This document shows positions 1-10,400 of a stretch of 64,000 bases of DNA, in pieces. The notes beneath the pieces were generated by a model, which had not been told where the DNA came from, searched no databases, and saw nothing but the letters and a program-made list of their open reading frames with translations. The first letter of the stretch is position 1. Every line of letters begins with the position of its first letter. Source of the stretch: Myxacorys chilensis ATA2-1-KO14 (lineage in GTDB: Bacteria > Cyanobacteriota > Cyanobacteriia > Leptolyngbyales > Leptolyngbyaceae); contig JAHHHP010000001.1 of assembly GCA_019359275.1 (NCBI GenBank), positions 155,379-219,378 of the forward strand, in the 5' to 3' direction. Both the position numbers and the translations under genes were made by a program.

Positions 1-3000
1 ATCTGTTTGCTCTGCTAGCTTTTGAGCAATCACAACTGCTAAATTAGCTATTGTCATTGCCTCAAACAGGTGATGAAGAGGTAGTTCTATTTGAAAGACT
101 TGCCGCAGACGGGAAACTACCTGAGTTGCCAGTAGCGAATGCCCACCTAACTCAAAAAAGTTGTCGTAAATACCAACCTGATCCAATTTCAGAACTTCTG
201 CCCAAATATCAGCTAAGGTTTGCTCGATCGGATTGCGCGGAGCAACAAAATTTTCTAAAGCCGTGTGAGTAAAATCGGGAACTGGCAGTGCTTGACAATT
301 GAGCTTACCATTTGCAGTTAATGACAAGGTGTTCAGCATCACAAACGCAGATGGCATCATATACTCTGGCAGTTTCTCACTCAGCCAACGATGCAACTCG
401 CATTTGTCTGATACTCCTAGCTCATGAGGCAGCACATAGGCCACTAAGCGCAACTCACCGAGCGTATCTTCTGTGGCGATAACCACTGCTTCTTTTACTG
501 TCGAATGCTGCTTCAGTACGGCTTCAATTTCGCCAAGTTCAATCCGAAATCCCCGAATTTTTACCTGATGATCGACTCGCCCTAAGAATTCAATATTTCC
601 ATCGGGTAAGTAACGGGCTAAATCTCCGGTTTTATAAAGACGCGCCTTTGTTTCAGCCATGAAGGGATGAGGAATGAATTTTTCTGCCGTCAAGTCCGGG
701 CGATTCAGGTAACCTCGCGCTAGACTATTACCTCCGATGTATAGCTCTCCCACAGCACTGATCGGAACAGGCTGAAGATGGGCATCCAGGATGTAAATTT
801 GGGTGTTAGCAATGGGACGACCCAAAGGAACGGTTTTAGAAATATAGGTGGGTGGTTCTGGTTTTACTTCGTAGGTCAGCACCCCGATCGTGGCTTCAGT
901 CGGTCCGTAATGGTTAAAGATGCGGCAATCGGGCGCTAACTCCTGCACTGTCTTCACTAAGTCCCAACTCAATGCTTCGCCCCCTAAAATTAAGCGTTGA
1001 CGCGCCAAAAATATTTTGGGATTCGCATAGGTCAACAGAGCAGACAAATGAGAGGGTACGATCTTGAGACAATCAATGGAATAATTTTGGCAATACTGCG
1101 CTAGTGCTTCTGGATCAATCGATCGTTGTTGAGAAATGATGTGTAAACAGCCTCCAGTACACAGCGCCGGAAAAATAGCTGTATTTCCCAAGTCGGCAGC
1201 AAACGTAGAAACCGTCGCGAAATGAGCACCTTTGGGTAACGCTAGCTGGTGCGAAATTCCATCTAGATAGTTCAACAATTGTCGATGCTCGATCGCCACA
1301 CCTTTAGGAGTACCCGTAGAACCTGATGTGTAGATGACGTAAGCCAGGTTTTCCAGTGTGGTTTGACTACTACAATTTTGCGGACTCTCTTGAGTAATCA
1401 AGTCGAGATCACGATCAAGGTAAACAATCGGCTGTGCTAAGTCGTCAAAATGACTTGCCAGCGATTGTTGAGTCAGTAGCACAGTTGCTTTAGCATCCTG
1501 CAACATCTGTGTGAGCCGCTCTGTTGGCATTGCTGAATCAAGAGGTAGGTAAGCACCTCCAGCTTTGAGGATGCCAAGTAGTGCAACGATCGAATCGAGA
1601 GAGCGATCGCAGCAAATCCCAACCACAACTTCTGAGTTCACACCAAGCTTCTGCAAATAGTGAGCAAGTTGATTGGCGCGGCAATTGAGTTCACGATAAG
1701 TGAGTTGTTGATCTTCAAAGACAACAGCAATCTGATCAGGTGTTTGTTCTGCTTGTGCCTCAAATCGTTGATGCACACATTGGTGCTGCGGAAAATCAGC
1801 TTGAGTTTGATTGAATTCAACTAACAGTTGATGACGGTGACGATCGCTTAATAAATTTAACTGCGCGATCGGGCGTTGCGGATGTGTAATGGCACTTTCC
1901 AATAAAATAGCGAAATGCTCTGATAAACGTTGGATATCAGCTTTATCAAGTGCATTAGCATCATAATGAAACGCCGCGTTTAACGAATGATTTTGTTGAG
2001 TGCAGAAGAGTTTTAATTTGAATCGATCAATATAGCTGTACAGTTTTTGAATGGAAATTGCCAAATTATTTTGACAGGGTATTCTGGGTAATTCTTGGAA
2101 CTCAAAACTAATCGGAAGAAATTCTGTTTTTTGAGCATCTTCTGTTTGAGTTACATCTCTCCAATCAAAGTATTCTTGCCACTGCTCAGCGTCTTGGACA
2201 GATTGATTAGCCCGCTGTAATACTTGGCTAAACTCTAGCTCATTCTCTAGCTCAATGGATAACGGAACCGTCTTCGATAACAGCCCAAATGCTGTTGTTA
2301 GTTCTTCATAATTTCTTCCGTTGACAGTAGTTCCAATAACAAGATGAAATTGGCGATTAAATTGCCAAATTAGGATTTGCCAGCATGCTAGAAGAACTGT
2401 TGAAACTAGCACATTGTAAGATTGTGACAGTGCTATGATTTTCTGCTCTAATGGTTTGCTAATTTCTAAACTCAAACATTGAGGATGAAATCCTTCTAAA
2501 ACTACTCTTCGCTCTAAAGGCAACTTTGAAAAACTTGAAGCATTGAGTTCTAGCTTTTGCCAAAATGCTTTTCCAGCTTGAATGTTGTTTGATTCTAATA
2601 ATTCAGTTTGCCATTGGGCAATATCTGCGTATTGCAATGGTTCTTGCGTTGATTCTTCTCCCTGCAAGTAGGCTGAATAGACATCAGAAAATTCTTGCAA
2701 CAAATTCATTAAAGTTGAACTATCTGCATTCATTGCAGATAAATTAATCAACAAAAGATATTGAGTCGAAGACAACGTAATAAGAGATGCAAATACAATT
2801 GAGCCTTGCTCAAAATCAAAAGACTGCTGACCTATCTCATGCCATTTCAATTTAAGCTGAGCAACTTGTTCAGAAGACGATAAATAGCTTAGGTTGTGTT
2901 CCGCGATCGTCAGCTGATTTGTATCCTGGATGACTTGTAGCGGGATTGTCATTCCCGGTAGGCAAACAAATCGAGTACGTAGAATTTCATGACGATCAAT

Positions 3001-3171
3001 CACGCTTTGAAAAGCTTGCCTGAACAGGTCTAAATTGAGGTTGCCCTCAATCATAATCGACCCTTGAACTCGATAAGGAAAAGTAGGATCAAGCTGCTGC
3101 GATCGCCACACCCATTTTTGCTGGGGAGAAAGTTGAAATCCCTCGCTCATTTCTGTCTGTAAATCTTTCAT
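1..3171 (-). CDS. NRPS module C*-A(Asp)-PCP, partial at window edge
   Basis: The gene starts at an ATG six bases after the hydroxylase stop; the reading frame is still open at base 1, so the C-terminus is missing. Domains in order: a condensation-superfamily domain (about residues 10-430), an adenylation domain (about 460-960; core motif YTSGSTGTPKGV present) and a carrier domain with FFELGGHSLL near residue 1007. The condensation domain lacks the catalytic HHxxxDG motif: the aligned stretch near residue 146 reads LSAMNADSS, so it should not catalyse peptide-bond formation. The adenylation pocket, aligned by eye to GrsA, gives DLTKIGHIGK, one conservative change from the published Asp code DLTKVGHIGK. 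With the hydroxylase next door, the residue is inferred to be beta-hydroxyaspartate, a known Fe(III) ligand. Confident as an NRPS module; the Asp call is a hand alignment. Confidence 0.93.
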   Translation of the reverse strand, partial: MKDLQTEMSEGFQLSPQQKWVWRSQQLDPTFPYRVQGSIMIEGNLNLDLFRQAFQSVIDRHEILRTRFVCLPGMTIPLQVIQDTNQLTIAEHNLSYLSSSEQVAQLKLKWHEIGQQSFDFEQGSIVFASLITLSSTQYLLLINLSAMNADSSTLMNLLQEFSDVYSAYLQGEESTQEPLQYADIAQWQTELLESNNIQAGKAFWQKLELNASSFSKLPLERRVVLEGFHPQCLSLEISKPLEQKIIALSQSYNVLVSTVLLACWQILIWQFNRQFHLVIGTTVNGRNYEELTTAFGLLSKTVPLSIELENELEFSQVLQRANQSVQDAEQWQEYFDWRDVTQTEDAQKTEFLPISFEFQELPRIPCQNNLAISIQKLYSYIDRFKLKLFCTQQNHSLNAAFHYDANALDKADIQRLSEHFAILLESAITHPQRPIAQLNLLSDRHRHQLLVEFNQTQADFPQHQCVHQRFEAQAEQTPDQIAVVFEDQQLTYRELNCRANQLAHYLQKLGVNSEVVVGICCDRSLDSIVALLGILKAGGAYLPLDSAMPTERLTQMLQDAKATVLLTQQSLASHFDDLAQPIVYLDRDLDLITQESPQNCSSQTTLENLAYVIYTSGSTGTPKGVAIEHRQLLNYLDGISHQLALPKGAHFATVSTFAADLGNTAIFPALCTGGCLHIISQQRSIDPEALAQYCQNYSIDCLKIVPSHLSALLTYANPKIFLARQRLILGGEALSWDLVKTVQELAPDCRIFNHYGPTEATIGVLTYEVKPEPPTYISKTVPLGRPIANTQIYILDAHLQPVPISAVGELYIGGNSLARGYLNRPDLTAEKFIPHPFMAETKARLYKTGDLARYLPDGNIEFLGRVDHQVKIRGFRIELGEIEAVLKQHSTVKEAVVIATEDTLGELRLVAYVLPHELGVSDKCELHRWLSEKLPEYMMPSAFVMLNTLSLTANGKLNCQALPVPDFTHTALENFVAPRNPIEQTLADIWAEVLKLDQVGIYDNFFELGGHSLLATQVVSRLRQVFQIELPLHHLFEAMTIANLAVVIAQKLAEQTD

Positions 3172-3177
3172 TGCTAA

Positions 3178-4227
3178 CTAAATCTCCTGCTGTGTAGATG
3201 CTTCCGCCATGCCCACGACAACTTTGCGTGAACCTGAAAAAGAGGTGCGTCCATGACTAGACAATAGATTGTCAAGCAACAGCACATCTCCCTCTTGCCA
3301 AAGAAACAGGATAGTTTCTTGCTGATAAACCTGGCGAATCCTATCTAAAACCGAATCTTCGATCGAAGAACCATCACCGTAGTAAACATTACGAGGCAAA
3401 TCTTCTGGTTTGAAAGTGGCTAAAAGTTCACCGCGAACGATAGGTTCTAGGCTAGAAATATGAAATAAATGAGCTTGATTAAACCACACTGTTTCTAACG
3501 TCTTAGGATGTTGAGCGATCGCTTGGCTAACTTGACGCGTTCTCAACCCATCATTCGCTTTCCACTCAAACTCTATTCCTGTTTGTCGGCAGTAGTTTTC
3601 TACTTCAGACTTATCTTGAGTATTAAAAACAGTCTGCCAAGGTAGATCAATACCACCTCCATAATTCCGTACATACATCACTTTCTTTTGAATAAATGCT
3701 TCTCGAATTGTAGAATCAATTTTTTGAAAAATTTTTCGGCTATCAGCGATCGTTGTTTCTCCGCCCTGACTTGCTTTTTTCAAACAGCAGAAGGCAATTT
3801 TGAGTGGGTAAGTTCGTGTATAAGACATTTCATTGTGTAACGGAATAACCTGATCGGCTGGATATTCAGTTGAAGTGTAAATTTTGCCGCTTACTTGGCT
3901 GCGAGGAGTTGATTGGAAAGCATAGGTCAGTAACTCTCCATAATTTGCTTGCATAAATTTCTCAAATTCCGCTACTTCCGTAACTTGAAATCCTCGAAAT
4001 AGAATGCCTCCATGCTGCAATAACTGAGTTTCGATCCAGGTCTGATGCTGTTGAGACCAAATTGTTAAATTGAGACCTTCGATTGTTGGCTCAACAATTA
4101 AAGGAAGCGTATTTTTTTTGTAGAAATAACTTGTTTTAATTAATGCCTTGGGTGAGAGACTAACAGCTTTACGGCTAGTAGCCCCTAACTTTTTTAGGCT
4201 AGAATTTTGAAATTTTGAAGTAGCCAT
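3178..4227 (-). CDS. SyrP-type Fe(II)/2-oxoglutarate beta-hydroxylase
   Basis: A stand-alone TauD/SyrP-family dioxygenase of about 349 residues. It would hydroxylate the beta carbon of an amino acid tethered to a carrier protein, here most likely Asp on the following module. Visible motifs are the iron-binding H-x-E (LHNEMSY, H131 and E133) and the distal His with the 2-oxoglutarate-binding Arg (SSHGRTSFSGSRK, H325 and R334). HxE rather than HxD fits the clavaminate synthase/SyrP branch. I start at the ATG at 4227, preceded by GAGGA at good spacing and 13 bases after the upstream stop; a start at 4257 would overlap the upstream gene and lacks this site. It lies between a free C domain and the Asp module. 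The family is secure; the substrate is inferred from context and from characterised siderophore aspartyl hydroxylases. Confidence 0.9.
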   Translation of the reverse strand: MATSKFQNSSLKKLGATSRKAVSLSPKALIKTSYFYKKNTLPLIVEPTIEGLNLTIWSQQHQTWIETQLLQHGGILFRGFQVTEVAEFEKFMQANYGELLTYAFQSTPRSQVSGKIYTSTEYPADQVIPLHNEMSYTRTYPLKIAFCCLKKASQGGETTIADSRKIFQKIDSTIREAFIQKKVMYVRNYGGGIDLPWQTVFNTQDKSEVENYCRQTGIEFEWKANDGLRTRQVSQAIAQHPKTLETVWFNQAHLFHISSLEPIVRGELLATFKPEDLPRNVYYGDGSSIEDSVLDRIRQVYQQETILFLWQEGDVLLLDNLLSSHGRTSFSGSRKVVVGMAEASTQQEI

Positions 4228-4240
4228 TGTTAGTCCTCGG

Positions 4241-5797
4241 TTAATCAGAAAATGCACGTTGTGCTTTTCGTCGAATGAGCTTGAGTTTGTTTAAACTTGC
4301 TGCTTTTAAGTCTTGTTCGGACTGAAGCTGATACTGTTTTTCGGCTTCGGCAAACATTGTGGCTAGTTCACTTAGGCGAATATCAGGTTCAGCGACAATT
4401 TTGTTCAGGAAAGCTGTGAAATGTTGGATCAGACGATCGCAGGTTACTGCATCAAATAAATCAGTTTTGTACTCCCATGTTCCCTGCAATCCAGATGGCG
4501 TTTCCCACAGGTGTAGGCTCAGGTCATGTCGAGTCATGCCACTCTCGATCTCCAGTGGACTGATAGAAAGTCCGGGTAACTCCAAGCTAGGCAATGGAGT
4601 ATTGTGCAGAGCAAACCAAACCTGAAATAGTGGGTTGCAACTAAGACTTCGCTGAGGTTGTAATTCCTCCACTAACTTCTCAAACGGAACATCGGCATGA
4701 GCAAAGGCTTCCAAAGTAACCTGACGCGATCGCGCTAACACATCTTGGAAGCTAGAATCAGCATTGAGAGACGTTCTTAGCACTAGAGTATTCACAAAGC
4801 AGCCAATCAGGTTCTCTAATTCGGGTAGATTACGATTGGCGATCGGAGTTCCTACCAAAATATCGTTCTGTTGGGTATAGCAATACAACAAAGACTGAAA
4901 TGCAGCTAGAAGCGTCATGAACAGCGTAGCTTCTGCTTGTTGGCTTAGTGCTTTGAGAGCATCAGTTAAAGCAAGAGGCAGCAGAAACGATCGCTGTGTT
5001 CCCCGAAAGGTTGGTGGTGTCGATCGAGGTCGATCGGTGGGTAATGGCGGAAGCAATGCTGCACCTGCTAACTGGTGTTTCCAATACTGTAACTGGCTCT
5101 CTAGCGTGGCAAGTTGCTCCGGTTGTTGTTGCCAAACCGCGAAATCGGCAAACTGAATCGATAAGTCTGTAAGAGAAGATAACCTGCCCTCACAAAATGC
5201 TGAGTAAAGCGTTGCGACTTCTTTCACCAGAACTGCGATCGACCAGCCATCTGAGATAATGTGATGCATCGTCAACAGGGCTATGGACTCAGTTTCGCTC
5301 AGTTGAAGCAACGTTACCCGAAGGAGCAGTTCTGTTGTTAGGTCAAAAGAATATTGCGCTGCTGAAATTGTCGATCGCTCCACTTCTGCTTGTCGAGCCG
5401 ATTCCGGTAATTCCTGTAAATTCACAACAGATAGCGTGAAAGGAAGCGTAGGAGCAATGACCTGAACAGGTTCACTTATGGTTGCAAAAGTAGTGCGTAG
5501 TGCGTCATGCCGCCGTATAACTTCATCAACACTGCGTTCTAAAGCTGCTACATCTAAGCGTCCCTGAAGCCGCACCGCTGCTGAAATATTGTAAGAAGGA
5601 TTGCCAGGAGCCAACTGATCGAGAAACCACAATCGTTGCTGAGCTAGCGAGAGCGGAGCAGGACTGGACTGAGTACGGCGCGAAATCGTTGTTGCTGTTT
5701 CAGAATTTGCTGCCTGTTGTCTTAGTGCTTGCAGCAGGAGTAATCGTTTTTGTGGCGAGAGTTGTTTAAGGCGTTCTGCGCGATTATTAGCGGTCAC
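4241..5797 (-). CDS. Free-standing NRPS condensation domain
   Basis: A 518-residue protein consisting of a single condensation domain with no adenylation or carrier domain. After a basic N-terminal stretch the fold starts at LSLAQQRLWFLDQL (near residue 50), typical of LCL-type domains, and the active-site motif HHIISDGWS is intact near residue 185. The start is a GTG preceded by a strong GGAGGTGA; it overlaps the decarboxylase stop by 11 bases, implying translational coupling. The next module begins with a condensation domain that has lost its HHxxxDG motif, so this protein probably supplies the missing condensation step between the beta-alanine module and the Asp module. That role is inference; the domain identity and intact catalytic motif are directly visible. 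Confidence 0.92.
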   Translation of the reverse strand: MTANNRAERLKQLSPQKRLLLLQALRQQAANSETATTISRRTQSSPAPLSLAQQRLWFLDQLAPGNPSYNISAAVRLQGRLDVAALERSVDEVIRRHDALRTTFATISEPVQVIAPTLPFTLSVVNLQELPESARQAEVERSTISAAQYSFDLTTELLLRVTLLQLSETESIALLTMHHIISDGWSIAVLVKEVATLYSAFCEGRLSSLTDLSIQFADFAVWQQQPEQLATLESQLQYWKHQLAGAALLPPLPTDRPRSTPPTFRGTQRSFLLPLALTDALKALSQQAEATLFMTLLAAFQSLLYCYTQQNDILVGTPIANRNLPELENLIGCFVNTLVLRTSLNADSSFQDVLARSRQVTLEAFAHADVPFEKLVEELQPQRSLSCNPLFQVWFALHNTPLPSLELPGLSISPLEIESGMTRHDLSLHLWETPSGLQGTWEYKTDLFDAVTCDRLIQHFTAFLNKIVAEPDIRLSELATMFAEAEKQYQLQSEQDLKAASLNKLKLIRRKAQRAFSD

Positions 5798-7445
5798 AAG
5801 TCACCTCCGAGTTCGCATGCTCAGGCGAGACAACCACAGGCAACTGAGCAGCAGTCTGGAGTTGATCAGCGAGAACCGCATCAATGTCTGCTTTGGTGGT
5901 CAGGGGGTTGGCAATCACGGCTCGTAACGCCACGATCGCTTGCTTTTGTCCGTAGAGGTTGATGGATAACGTTGTGCGAGAGATAAAAGTTTTGCCCGCT
6001 TGACGCTGAGCATTTTGCAGCAGTTCGTTGAAGTCATTGATCGATTGCTGCTCTGCCTGCGTCAGCGTCCTGGTTGCTAACTTCTGCCGAAACGGTTCTG
6101 GAATATAGCGGTACAGCAGCAGATTCAGTTCCGGTTCTAGCAAAAGTTCAAATTCTGGGCGCTGACGAATTTGATTTGCTAGATATTGCGTCTTCTGAAT
6201 TCCAGCGTCGATGAGCAAGGCATATCCCTGCTGGCCGATGAGCTTCAAGGCAGCTTGCAAAAACAAAATCATGCCAGGACGAGAGCCTTCGAGCGATCGC
6301 TTACCTAAGTCGATCGAGTCTTTCCGAACCGTGTAGCTAGCATTTTTCTCAATCAATGCAGCGAGGTGAGGATTGCGAAGAAGAACCATACCGATTCCTA
6401 TTGGCAAATAGAGTTGCTTGTGACCGTCAATGGTGACAGAATCGGCATGTTCGATGCCAGCCAGCTTATGAGCGTGTTGTTCGGAAAATAGCACTGGACC
6501 ACCCCACGCGGCATCCACATGAAAGTGAACTTTGGCTTCCCGCGCGATCACGGCTATTTCTGCCAACGGATCAATACTGCCAGACTCCGTGCTGCCTGCA
6601 ATCCCAACAATTGCCAAAATGAGTTGCTTGCGATCGCGGCACTCAGCAACCGTTTTCCGTAGAACTTGCACATCCATATGATGATTGTGATCAACTGGAA
6701 TTTTGAGTAGATTGCGATCGCCAATTCCTAACAGTCCTGCTGCTTTCTCAAAGGAATAGTGCATCAAGCTAGAACCAATGATCACCGCGCCTTTGTAGCC
6801 GTAGAACTCTAGCGCAGCCAACAATCCCTCTTGTTCAACGCCCGCAAAATCAGCTTGAGGCTTGAGGGCAGCGTTGCGAGCACACCATAGCGCTGTGATA
6901 TTTGCCAATGTACCCCCGGTCGTCAGAATGCCCAGCGTACTTTCACTCGTTTGAATGTGTTGACGGTAGAAATCGTCTGAACGACCGTAAATTAATCGGT
7001 GCAACATTGCTAGAGCTTGACGCTCATAGAAGCTGAATGTTTTAGCCGTTTCTACTTTGACGACATTTTGATTCATCGCCATCATCAGCTTCCCCAGAGG
7101 ACGCACGAAGTAAGGCAGAGCAGTGGTCATATGCCCAATAAATTGTGGTGAGGAAGTATGAATTGAGTGGGAAACAACGTTGGAAGTTAGTTCGTTGAAA
7201 TACTGATCCACGTTACAAGCAGTTAGTGGAATTTGGCTATCTGTGAACTGATCTGCGATCGTCACTAAATCAATGTCTGTACTGATGGCTTTGGCATTAA
7301 CAAATGCTTGAACGATCGCGTCAACGCGAACTTCCAATTCTCGCTCAGTTAACAAAGTAGCTTCTGAGCGAGAAAACAATGTCATTATGTCCGTCAGGCG
7401 ATCAGAGGGTTCGGCAAGTTGAATATCATCACGCAGATTGTGCAC
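5787..7445 (-). CDS. panP: PLP-dependent aspartate 1-decarboxylase, PanP type
   Basis: A 552-residue group II pyridoxal-phosphate decarboxylase. Diagnostic stretches are the N-terminal SPQFIGHMTTALPYF, the GGTLANITALW loop, HVDAAWGG (Asp contacting the PLP ring nitrogen) and DGHKQLYLPIG with the Schiff-base lysine. Length and these motifs match PanP-type aspartate 1-decarboxylases, which make beta-alanine from Asp, better than glutamate or diaminobutyrate decarboxylases. The start is a GTG with AGGAGT upstream. It sits inside the NRPS operon directly after the module whose adenylation code reads as beta-alanine, so it most likely supplies that building block rather than, or in addition to, pantothenate synthesis. 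PLP decarboxylase is certain; Asp as substrate rests on family resemblance and context. Confidence 0.88.
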   Translation of the reverse strand: MHNLRDDIQLAEPSDRLTDIMTLFSRSEATLLTERELEVRVDAIVQAFVNAKAISTDIDLVTIADQFTDSQIPLTACNVDQYFNELTSNVVSHSIHTSSPQFIGHMTTALPYFVRPLGKLMMAMNQNVVKVETAKTFSFYERQALAMLHRLIYGRSDDFYRQHIQTSESTLGILTTGGTLANITALWCARNAALKPQADFAGVEQEGLLAALEFYGYKGAVIIGSSLMHYSFEKAAGLLGIGDRNLLKIPVDHNHHMDVQVLRKTVAECRDRKQLILAIVGIAGSTESGSIDPLAEIAVIAREAKVHFHVDAAWGGPVLFSEQHAHKLAGIEHADSVTIDGHKQLYLPIGIGMVLLRNPHLAALIEKNASYTVRKDSIDLGKRSLEGSRPGMILFLQAALKLIGQQGYALLIDAGIQKTQYLANQIRQRPEFELLLEPELNLLLYRYIPEPFRQKLATRTLTQAEQQSINDFNELLQNAQRQAGKTFISRTTLSINLYGQKQAIVALRAVIANPLTTKADIDAVLADQLQTAAQLPVVVSPEHANSEVTCDR

Positions 7446-7486
7446 CCGAAATACTCCTTGAATTAGGAAGGGCTGAGGTTTGGGGA

Positions 7487-10400
7487 TTATGACGTCGAAA
7501 TGCTCTGTGCTGTTGCTGTTTCATCCATTGCCTCTAGTTGATCTAGCAGGCGATCAAGATCGGTGGGATTGGACTGAGCAAGAATGGCATTCTCGATCGT
7601 TTCCGCCAGTTTCCGAATGGTGGCAGCAGCAAAGAAGTCAGGTAAACTTAACTCTACCTCAAACTGTTTACGCACGCGGGATACAAGCTGCATTGCCAGG
7701 AGGGAGTGTCCTCCTAAATTAAAGAAGTTATCTCCAATGCTCACTTGCTCTAACCCCAACACTGCCGCCCAAATGTTCGCTAGTTCTACTTCGATCGGGG
7801 TTTGCGGTGGCACAAACGAATGGGTTGACGCTCGTTGGTACGTTTCTGGAGCGGGTAAGGCACGACGATTAATTTTACCGTTGGGGGTAAGTGGAAACAC
7901 TTCCAGCAAAATAAACGCGATCGGCACCATGTACTCTGGTAATTTCTCGCTTAAAAAATTTCGCAACACGTCGCTGAGAGAAGGCTCAACGGATTGCTGT
8001 TGCCCTAGGCGGGAAACTACATAGGCAATCAAATGAGAAGTGCCAGGAGAGTCTTCTCGCGCAATCACAACGCTTTCCTGGATAAAGGGATGCTGATTGA
8101 TCCAAGACTCGATTTCTCTCGTCTCGATGCGAATTCCGCGCAGCTTTACTTGATGATCCGATCGTCCCAGAAACTTAACTTCCCCATTGGGCAGGAAGTA
8201 TCCCAAATCTCCCGTTCTGTAAAGCCTCGATTGCTCATTCTGAGCCCGGAACGGGTTAGAAATAAATTTTTCGGCTGTGAGTTCTGGACGGTTCCAATAT
8301 CCCTTTGCTAAACCTGCGCCAGCAATGTAAAGCTCACCAGTCACACCAATCGGAACAGGTTGCAGATGACGATCGAGGATATAAATCTGAGTATTTGCGA
8401 TCGCTCGACCAATAGGAACGCAATCAGAAAAAGAATTAGTACTGGTGTCATGCCAAGTGACATCAGCAGCAACCTCGGATGAACCATACAAATTAATTAG
8501 AATATGGCGGGGCATTTGTTGGCGAAAGTGCTGACAAAGCTCGATCGTCAATGCTTCACCACTGCTGACCCAGTATTGCAATTTAGGCAAGCGATCGTGT
8601 AAATCTGGAATCGTTTCTAACAAGACGCGCAGCAGCGAGGGAACTAAAACCAAACGTGTCACCTGTTGTTCAGCCAGCATTTGCACAAACTGCAACGGGT
8701 CTTTTACGGCTGAATCTGGCAAGATCACAGAGCGAATCCCGTGCAGCAAAGGCGCGAAGATTTCCCAGACAGAATCGACAAAGTTGAGAGAGGTCTTTTG
8801 GCAATAAATATCATCCGATGTGAAGGGGTAGGGATTCCAATTCAATCGATTGACTGCACCTCGATGCAATCCCATCACTCCTTTGGGCGTTCCGGTTGAG
8901 CCAGAGGTGTAGAGCACGTATGCCAGGTGATCTGCTGTAATGGTTCGGGTGAAATTCTGTTCACCTGCTTGGCAAATCACGTCCCAGTCAGTATCGAGAC
9001 ACACACACTTTGCTGAATGTTTAGGTAGGGTGTTTGCTAAGTGCGATCGCGTCAACAAAACAGTTATTTGAGCATCGTTCATCATGAATGCCAAACGCTC
9101 TTGTGGATAGGCTGGATCTAAGGGCACATAAGCCCCTCCAGCTTTGAGAATGCCTAAAAGCGCTATCACCATTTCTGGCGATCGTTCTAGACAAACGCCG
9201 ACCAAAACTTCTGAAGTAACTCCCAGAGTTTGTAAATAGTGAGCCAGTTGATTAGAGCGTTGATTTAATTCTCGATAGGTAAATTGTTCATTGCCATACA
9301 CTAATGTAATGGCATCAGGTGTACGTTCTACCTGTGCTTCAAATAATTGATGAATACATTGATTAGGATACTCAACGTGTGTGTTATTCCATTCCATCAA
9401 CTGCTGCTGTTCTGCTTTGGTTAGGATGGGCAAATCAGACAAACATTGATTTGGATGAGTAACCATCCCTTCTAGAAGAATCTGGAGATGTCCCAACATA
9501 CGGGCGATCGCGTCTAAGTCAAAGCGCTGACCATCGTACAGAACTTTCAGTCCCAACTCTGATCCTGGAAATGCGATTAGCGTTAGCGGGTAATTTGTTT
9601 TCTCAAAAGCACGAATATCTCGGATTTCTAAATGCGTTTGCGTTTGTAGAGCAGCATCGATCGGATAGTTCTCAAACACCACTACACTCTCAAATAGAGG
9701 CAAGCCGCGTGGTACATCACTCCATCCCTGCACCTCCACCAAAGGGCTGTACTCATACTGACGCGCTTCGACCTGTTGTGCCTGAAGTTGCTGAAGCCAG
9801 GGTAACAAATTCTCTGCTGCCTGCACTTGCACCCGAACAGGCAACGTGTTGATGAATAGCCCAACCATTGCGTCAGATCCCGCTAGTGTGGGTGGACGAC
9901 CAGAAACCGCTGCACCAAATACAATATCATCCTCGCCACTATAGCGGCTTAGGAGAAGTGCCCAAGCTCCTTGCACCAAAGTATTCAGCGTTAGTTGATG
10001 CTGACGCGTGAACGACTGGAGAGCTGTAGTTGTGGCAGTTGATAGTTGAATGTGCTGTTCGTCGTAGCTGACTTGAGCATCAGCGGCGTCTGAATGAGTT
10101 GCAATTTTCTTTAAGAGGATTTGCTCGATCGTCGTTGGTGTTGAGAAACCCTGAAGGCGTTGCTGCCAAAATGCTTTAGCCTTTGATAAATCTTGCTGCT
10201 GTATCCAGGCGATGTAGTCTCGGTAGGGTCGAGGACGAGGCAAGGATGAGGATTGTTCTTGGCAAAGGGCTTGGTAATCTGCAAAGACTTCCTTGAGCAG
10301 CAATGGAGTAGACCAACCATCGAGCAACACATGGTGATGGCTCCAGATAAAGCGGTAGCTCTGCTGCTCTAGACGAATCAGCGTGAAGCGCATCAAGGGA

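Noticed and set aside
7584..8311. Open frames on the plus strand across the beta-alanine NRPS module
   Set aside because: They are antisense shadows of a long, motif-rich NRPS frame, with no ribosome-binding sites or recognisable products. The same applies to the other plus-strand frames under 3178-24065.
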